Part shown: positions 1-10,985 of the stretch, piece after piece
How positions within the stretch are numbered: the stretch's first letter is position 1
How the letters are laid out: each line of letters starts with the position of its first letter
Origin: Carboxylicivirga sp.
GTDB taxonomy: Bacteria; Bacteroidota; Bacteroidia; Bacteroidales; Marinilabiliaceae
Direction of reading: 5' to 3'
Assembly (NCBI GenBank): GCA_025210475.1
Contig: JAOARW010000037.1
Coordinates: forward strand, 1-64,000
Length of the DNA: 64,000 nucleotides
Position numbers and translations under genes: made by a program
The notes under the pieces: model-generated
What the model saw: the letters and a program-made list of their open reading frames with translations, nothing else
Told to the model about the DNA's origin: nothing
The model's database searches: none

Positions 1-42
1 TACGGTCTAACTTTGATATAATCTGAGAGAATAAGTTTATCT

Positions 43-120
43 TTAACATGTGAGAAGACATTTTTTGTTGTGCAACTCAAAGATAATTTGAGATACTTAA
101 AATTCTTCTCACATTGTTAA
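43..120. repeat. Inverted repeat upstream of guaB
   Basis: The arm TTAACATGTGAGAAG (43-57) is matched on the opposite strand by CTTCTCACATTGTTAA (105-120), with one extra base in the right arm. The loop is about 47 bp. No T-run follows on the + strand, so this does not look like a simple terminator. The function is unknown. It could be an operator, or the end of a structure belonging to a gene before the window. Confidence 0.45.
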
Positions 121-165
121 TCGTTTAGGACGCTATTGATTGACTATCTAAAAATAACTTTGTAA

Positions 166-1713
<1,548 letters not shown>

Positions 1714-1736
1714 TTAATTAAAGAGAAATATAGTTG

Positions 1737-1768
1737 AGAGGTTGTCCGTTGGGCAACCTCTTTTTTTT
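1737..1768 (+). terminator. Rho-independent terminator of guaB
   Basis: Stem AGAGGTTG (1737-1744) pairs with CAACCTCT (1754-1761), followed by a run of T through 1768. Confidence 0.85.
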
Positions 1769-1905
1769 GCTTATCAATTGATGATTTCCGATTTTATTCA
1801 ATAGAGATTCAGGTATTTATTTTATGTGATTAATCAAATTCTATACAATATATTATTCAAAAATCATTAGGTTTAAGCATTGCTAACCAATAATCCATCT
1901 AACCT

Positions 1906-4518
1906 ATGATTAAAACTGTCCAATTATTCTTATTCTTCTGTATTCTATTTGGGGGAACAAACAGCGCACTTTCACAAAACACTGACCGTATTGATTCGGC
2001 TTTTATAAAGCTGGAGAAGTTACCTCCTATGGAAAAGCTGTATTTACATACCGATAAAACCACTTACGTTGCAGGTGGTACAATTTGGCTAAAAGCCTAT
2101 TTAGTATCAGTCACAGGTCATTTGCCATTGGTGGGGAGTCAATTTGTTTATGTAGAATTATATGATAATACAGCAACATTAATAAAGCGCATCAAGATAA
2201 AGAACTCGAACGATGTCTTCGCTGGCCAAATCAATCTTCCTCAAAAACTTCAGGAAGGAAATTATTGCCTTAAAGCCTATACTACCTGGATGCTTAATCA
2301 GGGAGATGATTTTTTGTTTCGGAAAATGATTAGGATACAAAACATTAAATCACCCAATTACACAACTTCGATACATTTTGACAGAAAGCCTGACAAACAG
2401 CATGCAACAGTGATTTTTAAGGATAAGAATGGCGAGCCTGCAGCCCGTAAGCGAATTCAATGTACTTTACCTTTAGGGGATAATCAGTCAAAGATTTTTT
2501 ACAGAAACACCGGATTAGATGGCAGTATTAATTTTTCGCTTGATGTTGATTCCAATATGACGAACCAACACATAGATGTGTTGGTAATGGAAGATGAACA
2601 TCAATTTCGAAAGCGCTTCGATCAACCATTACATAATGAGGCTTTTGACCTGCAATTCTTTCCTGAGGGTGGTAATTTAATTCACGGACAGGCTGCCAAA
2701 GTTGCCTTTAAAGCGATTGGTACAGATGGACTTCACCGCAAGGTGGCTGGTTGCATATTAAATGAAAAAAATGATACAATACAACGTTTTAACTCCGCTC
2801 ATAAAGGTATGGGTACCTTTTTACTTGTCCCGGATTCACTCACACAATACAAAGCCATTGCCTGGTTGGAAAATGGTCAAAAGCAAATTTTTCATTTTCC
2901 TGAGGTATTGAATGCCGGAGTAAGTTTAACGGTCGCTCAGTTATCAAAGCAGCTTAAGGTTGCCATCAAGGCATCGGGAAGTGATTTGCCCCATCCTTAT
3001 TATCTTATAGCTCATTCGGGTGAGAAAATCATTCTTAAACAGCAGGTTGATCGTTTATTGTATAGTATCGATAAAAATCTTCTGCCCGAAGGTATTATTA
3101 ATTTTGTTTTGATTGATGGTTTTAGCCGAGCGGTTTCTTCAAGGCTTGTTTTTATACATAAATCAGATGCGGTAGAGCTTGAAGCAAAAACACATAAAGA
3201 AGACTATTCAAAGAGAGAAGAGGTGGTTATTGATCTTAATATGGGTTCAGCCGCTTGGGGTACACATTTGTCAATATCTGTAACAGATAACGAAGTTGTT
3301 AACGCCGATTCCTTGGCTAATAACATTAAAAGTTGTCTGTTGCTTACCTCCGATTTGAAAGGTTATGTTGAAGATCCGAACTACTATTTTCTTAACAGGA
3401 ATAATGATACAAAGCTTCATCTGGATAATTTAATGCTTACGCAGGGCTGGCGGCGTTTTGATATTAATTCAATAATGAAGAATCCAATACGCCCCAAATA
3501 CTATTTAGAAATGGGGCAAACTATTTCTGGTAAATTTACCCGGGGCTTAATCCGAAAATCCAATGATACACCCATCACTGCAATTTCGATTGATCCGCCT
3601 TTATTTGCCACAACAGTTTCTGATGAAAAAGGTAACTTTTTATTTAACGGCTTGAATTTTAAGGATAGCACAGTTTTTACCATTCAATCTCAAAAGTATA
3701 CTGCCATCCGACGAGAGCCAGCTGGTATTATCGAGGTTGAGCAAGATTCTTTTCCTGCTTTTGGTAAAGCTTTACCCGTTAAACCCTTGTTTGGCATAAC
3801 TAAGAGCACAGATATGACTAAAGAAAGGTTGATGTTTGATGGAGGCATGCGGCATATTCTGATGGATGAATTTGTAGTGACTGCGCATGATAAAAGTGCA
3901 AACTACCAGGTTAAATACGGACTGTCGGCCGATGTGATGGATGAAGAAGATATAAAGAAGAAATTTCCAATATCGATAACAGCGGATAAATTGATTAAAA
4001 CCTTGCCTGGAGCCTTGGTGAAGCGAGATGATGTTTATTTTAGAGGAAATTCGATTCCTGCCGAAATAATCCTGGATGGCATGATGGTGGATCTGGCAAG
4101 CATATCTGATATTAACTCCGAAGACCTGGAATCGATTGTTAAAATTGTTGATGCTTCGGCCGCCTTATATAGTTTGAATGGTGGTGCGGGTGGTGTTATT
4201 CTGATTAAAATGAAGGAGGGAGGTGGCTTTAAGCGCCATGTGCCGGGAATAGTTCGAGTGAGTCCTTTAGGTTATCAGGATAAAATGAATTTTTATGTAC
4301 CTAAGTATGAGGTTGATTCCATTAGAAAAGCACACAACTACGATTTGAGATCAACGATATACTGGAATCCAGAAGTACGGATTGATTCAACGGGTCATAC
4401 ACAGGTAAAATTCTATTCGGCTGATCCGGAAACTAATTATACTTATATCATTGAAGGCATAACAAAGGATGGGGACATTTGTCGGACCATGGGCACCATT
4501 TATCGGAAAGAAGAATAG
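1906..4518 (+). CDS. Secreted MG2-like / TonB plug-domain protein
   Basis: An 870-residue exported protein with a Sec signal peptide (about residues 1-24). Residues 40-150 (LYLHTDKTTYVAGGTIWLKA) resemble the MG2 domain of alpha-2-macroglobulin-type proteins. Residues 533-595 look like a carboxypeptidase-regulatory-type beta domain. Residues 650-770 resemble a TonB-receptor plug, ending GGAGGVILIKMK. No outer-membrane barrel follows, so it is not a complete TonB receptor. This architecture recurs in Bacteroidota, but its role is unknown to me; envelope assembly or macromolecule binding is possible. It is monocistronic, with a hairpin downstream. Confidence 0.75.
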   Translation: MIKTVQLFLFFCILFGGTNSALSQNTDRIDSAFIKLEKLPPMEKLYLHTDKTTYVAGGTIWLKAYLVSVTGHLPLVGSQFVYVELYDNTATLIKRIKIKNSNDVFAGQINLPQKLQEGNYCLKAYTTWMLNQGDDFLFRKMIRIQNIKSPNYTTSIHFDRKPDKQHATVIFKDKNGEPAARKRIQCTLPLGDNQSKIFYRNTGLDGSINFSLDVDSNMTNQHIDVLVMEDEHQFRKRFDQPLHNEAFDLQFFPEGGNLIHGQAAKVAFKAIGTDGLHRKVAGCILNEKNDTIQRFNSAHKGMGTFLLVPDSLTQYKAIAWLENGQKQIFHFPEVLNAGVSLTVAQLSKQLKVAIKASGSDLPHPYYLIAHSGEKIILKQQVDRLLYSIDKNLLPEGIINFVLIDGFSRAVSSRLVFIHKSDAVELEAKTHKEDYSKREEVVIDLNMGSAAWGTHLSISVTDNEVVNADSLANNIKSCLLLTSDLKGYVEDPNYYFLNRNNDTKLHLDNLMLTQGWRRFDINSIMKNPIRPKYYLEMGQTISGKFTRGLIRKSNDTPITAISIDPPLFATTVSDEKGNFLFNGLNFKDSTVFTIQSQKYTAIRREPAGIIEVEQDSFPAFGKALPVKPLFGITKSTDMTKERLMFDGGMRHILMDEFVVTAHDKSANYQVKYGLSADVMDEEDIKKKFPISITADKLIKTLPGALVKRDDVYFRGNSIPAEIILDGMMVDLASISDINSEDLESIVKIVDASAALYSLNGGAGGVILIKMKEGGGFKRHVPGIVRVSPLGYQDKMNFYVPKYEVDSIRKAHNYDLRSTIYWNPEVRIDSTGHTQVKFYSADPETNYTYIIEGITKDGDICRTMGTIYRKEE

Positions 4519-4539
4519 GAGATTATTAATGGATTTATC

Positions 4540-4573
4540 AAAAGAGGCTTGCGGTATTCCGTGAGCCTCTTTT
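4540..4573. terminator. Terminator hairpin after the plug-domain gene
   Basis: A 10-bp perfect stem, AAAAGAGGCT at 4540-4549 with AGCCTCTTTT at 4564-4573. The A and T arms would allow termination on either strand. Confidence 0.7.
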
Positions 4574-4640
4574 CATTAGAGGATAAAGTAATTGATTATT
4601 AATATGCAGATATATAGGTTTTAAGGTGGGGATTTTGATT

Positions 4641-4710
4641 TTGAAACTATGGAATGTAGTTTTGTAACTAAAAAATATAGTTGCGAAACTATAATTTATA
4701 GTTATATTTG
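4641..4710 (+). promoter_or_regulatory. BlaI-type operator array over a -7 promoter
   Basis: Two inverted repeats precede the repressor gene: TAGTT-N4-AACTA at 4657-4670 and the perfect TATAGTT-N4-AACTATA at 4676-4693. Lone half-sites lie at 4645-4650 (AACTAT) and 4697-4703 (TATAGTT). A TATATTTG -7 box sits at 4703-4710, with TTGC at 4681-4684 in the -33 position. Binding here would cover the promoter, as expected for BlaI/MecI autorepression. Confidence 0.7.
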
Positions 4711-4739
4711 TTTTGACATTAGTAAAGTCATTATTTATT

Positions 4740-5111
4740 ATGAAGAAACTAACTCAAAAAGAAGAAGAAATATTGAATTATTTCTGGGAGAAGGGACCCA
4801 TGTTTGTTAAGGAATTAAAGGAAATGTATGAGGATAAAAAACTTCATTACAACACTTTGTCAACGATGGTGAGAGGGCTGGAGGAAAAAGGTTTTATTGG
4901 TCATGAAAAATTCGGAAACACCTACCGCTATTTTGCTGCGATTAGTAAAGAGGATTATAGCAAAAAAACATTAGGAAATGTGGTCAGGAAATATTTCAAC
5001 AATTCCTATAAATCTGTAGTATCGCTTTTGGTACAAGAGGAAAACCTGTCGCTTGAGGATTTAAAAAAGCTGATTAATAAGATTGAAAATCAACAAAATC
5101 CTGACGAATGA
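4740..5111 (+). CDS. BlaI/MecI/CopY family transcriptional repressor
   Basis: A 123-residue winged-helix repressor (LTQKEEEILNYFW, then YNTLSTMVRGLEEKGFI as the recognition region). The C-terminal helix serves for dimerisation and would be the target of proteolytic inactivation in this family. The ATG at 4740 is preferred to a TTG at 4713 that lies only 2 nt after the -7 box. The stop overlaps the next start by 4 bp (ATGA), so it is translationally coupled to the M56 sensor. The signal sensed is unknown; no beta-lactamase gene is nearby. Confidence 0.9.
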   Translation: MKKLTQKEEEILNYFWEKGPMFVKELKEMYEDKKLHYNTLSTMVRGLEEKGFIGHEKFGNTYRYFAAISKEDYSKKTLGNVVRKYFNNSYKSVVSLLVQEENLSLEDLKKLINKIENQQNPDE

Positions 5112-6853
5112 CTCCTTTCCTAATCTGGCTCACTAAATCAACCTTTTGTATTTCCGTTCTTTACCTGGTGTTTAAGCTAACAATCAGCCGGGATAATGCA
5201 CCCGGAAGAAATCGATTGGCACTTCTTTCGATTGTTTTGTTATCGCTTATTCTTCCATTTGTCAATGTGCCAATCTTTAGGGCGGTAGAAGTTGTTCCGC
5301 CAATTCATTATTTCAATGATTATTCAAAAGTAACACTCGGTGAATCGGCAATATATCCAACAGATGCTAGTATGGAATCGCCGGTTGAAGTATCCAATCC
5401 GGTGAACTATTGGATTGTTTTCTACCTCTCAATCGTTTCATTGATTGCCTTTCATGTCCTCTTTTCACTGGGACAATTATGGCGAATAATTCGTTCAGCA
5501 AGTCATCATAATGCCAAAGGAAAGTCGGTTATGATCGTTGATAAGCGAATTCAGCCATTCTCATTTTTTAGTCATATCATCATGTCTTCCAATGATTTTA
5601 AGAACAATAAAGACATGATCATCAGGCACGAATATGCGCATGTCAAATATTGCCATTGGATTGATCTATTGTTGCTTAAATTTATTTGCATACTGCATTG
5701 GTTTAACCCAATGGTTTGGTTGATGCTTCGGGAAATAAAACTGGTGCACGAATTTCAGGCCGATCAATTTGTCTTAGGAAGTGGCGTTGATGCAAAAAGA
5801 TATCAACTTCTGATTCTTGAGAAGGCGGTAGGAGAGAGACAGTTTGCTATGGCTAATCATTTTTCACAGAAACCTATCTTAAAACGAATAAATATGATGA
5901 ACAAGAAAAGTATTCAAAAATGGAAAAGCTTAAAAATACTGGTGTTTGTACCTGTTGTGGTACTTATCCTTCAGGCCTTTTCCTCGCCCGAAAATGTAAT
6001 TAGTTCGGCCTTAGATAAGCTTAGTACGATTGTTTCGACCGAAGAAAACTACGATGTGGTTATGTATGATGATCAGCTAAAGGTTTTTAATCAGCTGTGT
6101 GATCTGGAATCTTTAGAAAGTAAGATTATTAATCATCCCAAGTTTAAAGACAATGAAGACGTTGAGACAATCAAAGTGCTGGCCTTTAACGATGTGTCAT
6201 GGGAGCGAGTAGCTGAAGTTCAAAACATGCTCTATAAAATACCTTACAAAATGATATCCACGACCATCGTTGAAAATAAAGATATTCCCGAACCTGATAT
6301 GGTGAACCGCATTTTGTTGCAAAGCAATGGTTTAGTGCGTTTGAATGGCGAAGAATATTCTTTGCCGGAATTTAAGAAGCAATTAAACCATTTAGGAGTT
6401 CAGGCTAAGTCGGGAAAAAACAGAAAGAGTTCCAATGTGGTATTTGATGTTGAGGAAGGGATCGGTAATATGGAAGTATCAACCATTAAAAACTTGGTTC
6501 GATCGTTTGGTCTAAAGCAGGTAGGGCCGTCAGTTCAGCAACGATGGACACAAAGAAGCATGCGAGCAAATATCATATTGGGAGGAGATGTAAAATGGTG
6601 TTGCCTGGAGCAGGATGATTCATCTGGACAGAAAAAATGGACCTATAAAGGAGAAACGATCTTTACAGTTGGTTGGACGGGTAAATTATGTGATTTGGAA
6701 CTTCTTCAGCAGTACGCCATTAAGTTTGTAGAGAAAGATGATTGTCGTAGTGCTGTAATTAATCCCGGAGAAGGAAGTGATTTAGCAGTAATTACAGACG
6801 TAAAGAATATACTAAAAGAAGCAGGATTTAAGGATATTGAAGTGTCGGAATAA
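5108..6853 (+). CDS. BlaR1/MecR1-like M56 metallopeptidase with ExbD-like C-terminus
   Basis: A membrane sensor-peptidase expected to cleave or release the adjacent BlaI repressor. It has four predicted membrane segments (about 5-25, 36-56, 102-122, 273-292) and a cytosolic zinc site HEYAH at 174-178 with a downstream HEFQAD. There is no penicillin-binding domain. The ~290-residue C-terminal part instead contains blocks resembling the ExbD/TolR periplasmic fold. One is ILLQSNGLVRLNGEEYSL at about 398-415 followed by VVFDVEE, and weaker copies lie before and after it. The ExbD resemblance is inferred by eye. Confidence 0.82.
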   Translation: MTPFLIWLTKSTFCISVLYLVFKLTISRDNAPGRNRLALLSIVLLSLILPFVNVPIFRAVEVVPPIHYFNDYSKVTLGESAIYPTDASMESPVEVSNPVNYWIVFYLSIVSLIAFHVLFSLGQLWRIIRSASHHNAKGKSVMIVDKRIQPFSFFSHIIMSSNDFKNNKDMIIRHEYAHVKYCHWIDLLLLKFICILHWFNPMVWLMLREIKLVHEFQADQFVLGSGVDAKRYQLLILEKAVGERQFAMANHFSQKPILKRINMMNKKSIQKWKSLKILVFVPVVVLILQAFSSPENVISSALDKLSTIVSTEENYDVVMYDDQLKVFNQLCDLESLESKIINHPKFKDNEDVETIKVLAFNDVSWERVAEVQNMLYKIPYKMISTTIVENKDIPEPDMVNRILLQSNGLVRLNGEEYSLPEFKKQLNHLGVQAKSGKNRKSSNVVFDVEEGIGNMEVSTIKNLVRSFGLKQVGPSVQQRWTQRSMRANIILGGDVKWCCLEQDDSSGQKKWTYKGETIFTVGWTGKLCDLELLQQYAIKFVEKDDCRSAVINPGEGSDLAVITDVKNILKEAGFKDIEVSE

Positions 6854-6913
6854 ACACAGATTAATTCATTCCTGAATCAACCTTATAACCCTAACATATT
6901 AACCCCCAACCTA

Positions 6914-8068
6914 ATGAACAGATATTGTATTTTAATGGTGTTGGTTTGCATAACCAGCTTAACCGTCGCACAAAAAAGTAAAGTTTATCGTGCCGAAAAT
7001 TTCCTGGAATCAGGTGATCTGATTAAAGCCATCGAGTGTATTAACCTGGCCATTGATTCGACCAATGAGAAGTCACAAAAGTCACTCATTTGGCCGCAAA
7101 CATGGATTGTTAAAGGCGACATATTTTTTGCCATTTATCAGTCCGATAATGAGGAGTATGCCTCTTTGAGCAAAGATCCATTGACTGTGTCACTTACTGA
7201 TTATTTAAAAGCTTTGGAATTAAATCCTAAATCGGATGCAAAGAATAAGATCAGGAACAAGTTTGCGCTGTTGGAGCTTGAGTTGCAAAATGTCGCCATT
7301 GAGGCATATAATAGTGAGGATTATAATCATGCATTAATGCGTTTTGAACAGGCTTTGGCTTTGAAAGATTTACCTGAATTCAAAGTTGATATCGATGGAA
7401 TTGATACCGCATTGGTTTATAATTGCGGATTAGCTGCCTTAAAAGCTGAACAACTGGATAAAGCTATTGAGAACTTAAATATTGCGGCCAATGTTGGCTA
7501 TGGTGAGGCATCAACAATTGTGATGGTGGCATCGGCTTATCAAAGCCAAAAGGATACCATGGCTGCGATAAACACTTTGGAAGAAGGACTTGTTAAATAT
7601 CCCGGTAACGAGACGATCATGACTTCCCTGATTCAAATTTTTATGGATGCTGACAAGAAAGAGAGTGCATTAAAGTGTTTGGATAAGCTGATAATCAGTC
7701 ATCCGGCCGATGCTAAATATGGTATTTTAAAGGCGGATTTGCATAATCAAATGAAGGATACAGAAACAGCAATCAAACAATACCAGGCAGTTTTAAAGTT
7801 AGAACCCGAGAATCAGCTGGCACTTTATAATTTAAGTGTGATTTATTACAATAAAGGTGTTGAACACCTAAAGTTAACAGATAATGTATCGGTTAATGAT
7901 AAAGGACGGTATGAGCAAATTGTAAAACAATCGGAAGAAATATGGAAAAAGGCATTGCCTTATATGGAAAAGTGCCACCAACTTAATGCTGCTGATGCCA
8001 ATGTGCTTGAGTTATTGAAAAACCTGTATTACCGACTCAATTTAATGGAAAAATATCAAGCCATTTAG
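6914..8068 (+). CDS. Secreted tetratricopeptide-repeat protein
   Basis: A 384-residue protein with an N-terminal signal peptide (cleavage near residue 19) and TPR-type helices through most of its length, for example ALYNLSVIYYNKG near the C-terminus. It is probably a periplasmic scaffold. It starts 60 bp after the M56 gene with no terminator between, so it may be the effector gene of the BlaI/M56 operon. No enzyme domain is visible. Confidence 0.75.
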   Translation: MNRYCILMVLVCITSLTVAQKSKVYRAENFLESGDLIKAIECINLAIDSTNEKSQKSLIWPQTWIVKGDIFFAIYQSDNEEYASLSKDPLTVSLTDYLKALELNPKSDAKNKIRNKFALLELELQNVAIEAYNSEDYNHALMRFEQALALKDLPEFKVDIDGIDTALVYNCGLAALKAEQLDKAIENLNIAANVGYGEASTIVMVASAYQSQKDTMAAINTLEEGLVKYPGNETIMTSLIQIFMDADKKESALKCLDKLIISHPADAKYGILKADLHNQMKDTETAIKQYQAVLKLEPENQLALYNLSVIYYNKGVEHLKLTDNVSVNDKGRYEQIVKQSEEIWKKALPYMEKCHQLNAADANVLELLKNLYYRLNLMEKYQAI

Positions 8069-8205
8069 TGTTTCACAAAAGTCGCTTAGTTTGTGTAAAG
8101 CATAACTTGTCAATTAGTTAATCTCTTGCTTGGTTTGCCAGGCATGCTTTAAAATAAACTTTTCGAAAGAACAATTTCTTAAAACCAAATCGATCATATA
8201 TTCTT

Positions 8206-8242
8206 AAAAAGCTAAGGCCGAATCATGACCTTAGCTTTTTTT
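8206..8242. terminator. Bidirectional terminator between convergent genes
   Basis: Stem AAAAAGCTAAGG (8206-8217) with CCTTAGCTTTTTT (from 8229). It lies between the TPR gene on + and the aminopeptidase gene on -, with A/T arms usable in both directions. Confidence 0.85.
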
Positions 8243-8260
8243 AATTTTTCATTGTTGAGC

Positions 8261-10816
8261 TTAATATTTTTCTTTCACTAAATAGGCTCGTCGTGTCATG
8301 TCAATGTTCTGAAGAATTTTTAACTTCAGGTGATCCGGGTAATTCGGATTGTTTTTCAGGAAATTATCGGCCAGCTCATAAGCTTCTTTTGATGCATGTC
8401 CGCTAAAGCTATTTCCAAGCCAGCCAATCGGGAAGAAAATATCTCCGGTTAATTGGATCTCTTCCAGCAACTCCAAAGTATTGGGCAGGTAATGTATCGA
8501 ATGATTTGTGCGCAGTGGATGATGAAGGTTAGCCAAAGCATTTTGAACCCATCCTTCTTTGCTGCGGTTTTCTACTTTTGCTAATGTGATGAAAAAAGCA
8601 TCCCGATCTGCCGCATTGGTCGATAAAGAAGGTAATAGGAATTCTAGCTTTTCTTTGTTGTGCTTGCTTTTCAATTGATTCATCACAAACGACTGCAGTT
8701 CTTTTGCTTTTGGATGATCTTTAATGCATAATTGCGTTAGCAGAGAAATCTTATCGTTGTCACTAAGCTGGATACCATCGACCGATTTAACCCCAACAAC
8801 TATTTCGGCCAGCAAGTTATTCGCTTCTTCATTTAAGCAGATGTTGCTCCAGAGCCTGAATAATGTCTTTTTATTGGCGATATTATCATGTTGCTCCATG
8901 CTTAACCAAATTGCCTCTTCAAGTTGAGGTGCCCATTGTTTTCTTGAATCATCCTTCAGGAATTTCCAGTAGCATTGTCTGATTTGGGCAGATAATTGAT
9001 TTAAGATGATGGGGTTGTTTTCTTTCTGGATGCCATCAAGCAGGTATTTAATGAACTTTTCGGGATCAATGCTGCCATCCAAAAAGTTTTCATACAGATT
9101 AATAATCAATCGCCCGCGTAATAATTCATCCTTTAAAGCATGCGTGTTTTCTATGAAGTATTTTATCTGAGCATCCGTCAGGCGAACCAGGCCATAGCCT
9201 TTATCATCAGCCAGAAACAAAGTATTCGGTATATCCATTTGTTCTTTCACTTCCATGCTGGCATCAAACATCTGGTACTGAAGTTTTGAGTCGTTTTGGA
9301 CAATGTTAATCTCCTGTGGCCAATAGTTGCCTGGCGATGATAGATGTTCGTATTCGGGCTGTTGACGCAAATCCCAAACTCCTTGATTGTTTTGCGATGG
9401 TTCGAAATATATAAGGGGTCGGCCGGGTTCAAAAACCCAGGCATGACTCCATACTTTCAGATCAGTTTCGGTGTAAGCATCGATGTAGCTAATCAGGTCG
9501 TTCCACGAAGCATTGCCAAAGGCGTTCTTGGAGATGTAATCGCGAATTCCTTTCTGAAGATTTTCTTCGCCGGCAATGGTTTCCAGTTGCTTCATAACAA
9601 TGGGCGATTTATGGTAAATTATACCACCATAAAGAGTGCCGGCGTTTTGCAGGTTTTTAAGTTTCTGCCCCACAGGATTAGCACCAATGGTGCGATCTAC
9701 AGAATAAGCGGCCGGAAAGTGAGCCATCATAAAGCGCAGTTGATGATTCATTTCAGGAAACCAGGGTTCTGTAATTTTATCCGCCATAAAATTGGCAAAT
9801 ACTTCTTTCAGCCATACTTCATCAAACCAAGGCATTGTTACCAAATCGCCAAACCACATGTGAGCTGTTTCGTGAGCAATCAGATTGGCACGGCCCAACT
9901 CTTCATTACGCGTTGGATTTTCGTCCAAAAATATTTTCTCTGAACGATAATAGGTAGCACCCGGATGTTCCATGCCGCCAAATTGAAAGGAAGGAATGGC
10001 TACCAGGTTGTAGGTGTCAAACGGATAATCATAATTGGTGAAGTCCTCAAGCCAGTCGAGCGATGCGGTGGTTTGTCGAAATACTTCAGCAATATTCCGT
10101 TGGTATTTAACACTGTCGTCAACCATGTGATAAAGTCCAATGGTTTTATCTTTCCATTTGATCGAATCGAATTGATATTTACCTGCTGTAAAAGCCCATA
10201 AATACGTGCTGATGGGTTGTGAAGGAGCAAACTCCAATACAGTGCGCTTCTCCATGTTTTGCTTAATGGTTGGTTGACCATTGGCAATACCCGACCAGGT
10301 CTGGGGTAGGTTCATCTCCACCGAAAACTTACCTTTAATATCTGGCTGATCAAAACAAGGGATGGCCGTACGAGCGCGATCCGGCACAAATAGGGCGTAA
10401 AAATAATCGGGGTTGCGATTAAGAGCTGCATCACCCAATCGATACTCCAGCTTAACGGTATTTGTACCTTTTTTAAGATGCGATCTGTCCAGCTTGATGT
10501 GTTCGTTTTCGATGATGGGATCAACAACTTTTACATCGTTTATCGCGAGCGAAAAGAGTTGCTCGTTATCAGCCTTAAAATCGAGATAAATCGTTTTCTT
10601 GGCATTAAGATCAAATTGTATGTTTGAGCTACCTTCAATGGGTTCATCAACGTCATCAGGTACTGCAATTGACAGGTGGTAATTAAGATTACTAATCAGT
10701 TTAGCACGCTGTTTTGCTAGCCGGTGACTGACGCCTGTTTCGGGTGCAGGCTTTTGGTAGATGTTACATCCAATCAATAAGCTAAGCGCAATAAGAAGGA
10801 GTGTATTTTTAATCAT
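8261..10816 (-). CDS. M1 family aminopeptidase lipoprotein
   Basis: A zinc exopeptidase removing N-terminal residues from peptides, anchored in the envelope by a lipobox (LLIGC, Cys17). The substrate-binding motif is GGMEHPG (about 280-286), a variant of GAMEN in which His replaces Asn. The zinc site is HETAH (315-319), with Glu338 at the correct 18-residue spacing. The C-terminal half is ERAP/HEAT-like helical. At 851 residues it is full length. It is monocistronic and divergent from the DUF4136 gene. Confidence 0.92.
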   Translation of the reverse strand: MIKNTLLLIALSLLIGCNIYQKPAPETGVSHRLAKQRAKLISNLNYHLSIAVPDDVDEPIEGSSNIQFDLNAKKTIYLDFKADNEQLFSLAINDVKVVDPIIENEHIKLDRSHLKKGTNTVKLEYRLGDAALNRNPDYFYALFVPDRARTAIPCFDQPDIKGKFSVEMNLPQTWSGIANGQPTIKQNMEKRTVLEFAPSQPISTYLWAFTAGKYQFDSIKWKDKTIGLYHMVDDSVKYQRNIAEVFRQTTASLDWLEDFTNYDYPFDTYNLVAIPSFQFGGMEHPGATYYRSEKIFLDENPTRNEELGRANLIAHETAHMWFGDLVTMPWFDEVWLKEVFANFMADKITEPWFPEMNHQLRFMMAHFPAAYSVDRTIGANPVGQKLKNLQNAGTLYGGIIYHKSPIVMKQLETIAGEENLQKGIRDYISKNAFGNASWNDLISYIDAYTETDLKVWSHAWVFEPGRPLIYFEPSQNNQGVWDLRQQPEYEHLSSPGNYWPQEINIVQNDSKLQYQMFDASMEVKEQMDIPNTLFLADDKGYGLVRLTDAQIKYFIENTHALKDELLRGRLIINLYENFLDGSIDPEKFIKYLLDGIQKENNPIILNQLSAQIRQCYWKFLKDDSRKQWAPQLEEAIWLSMEQHDNIANKKTLFRLWSNICLNEEANNLLAEIVVGVKSVDGIQLSDNDKISLLTQLCIKDHPKAKELQSFVMNQLKSKHNKEKLEFLLPSLSTNAADRDAFFITLAKVENRSKEGWVQNALANLHHPLRTNHSIHYLPNTLELLEEIQLTGDIFFPIGWLGNSFSGHASKEAYELADNFLKNNPNYPDHLKLKILQNIDMTRRAYLVKEKY

Positions 10817-10985
10817 TGCTTAAGAATTTAGAACATCTAAAATAGTTAAACTGTTTATATCTGACCTAATTGCTGATTTTATTCATGTTTATGATTGTTC
10901 GAAAATTAATCAGAGCCTGACCAAATTATTCAGCATAAAAAATTAGCTTTACAAATATCAACACTTAACTTATAAACAGAGAAGT

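Noticed and set aside
4641-6853. Beta-lactam resistance regulon
   Set aside because: The BlaI/M56 pair lacks a penicillin-binding sensor domain and no beta-lactamase or PBP gene is nearby.
9344-9943. 199-codon plus-strand frame inside the aminopeptidase gene
   Set aside because: Antisense to a clear M1 peptidase, with no domain and no ribosome-binding context; a shadow frame.
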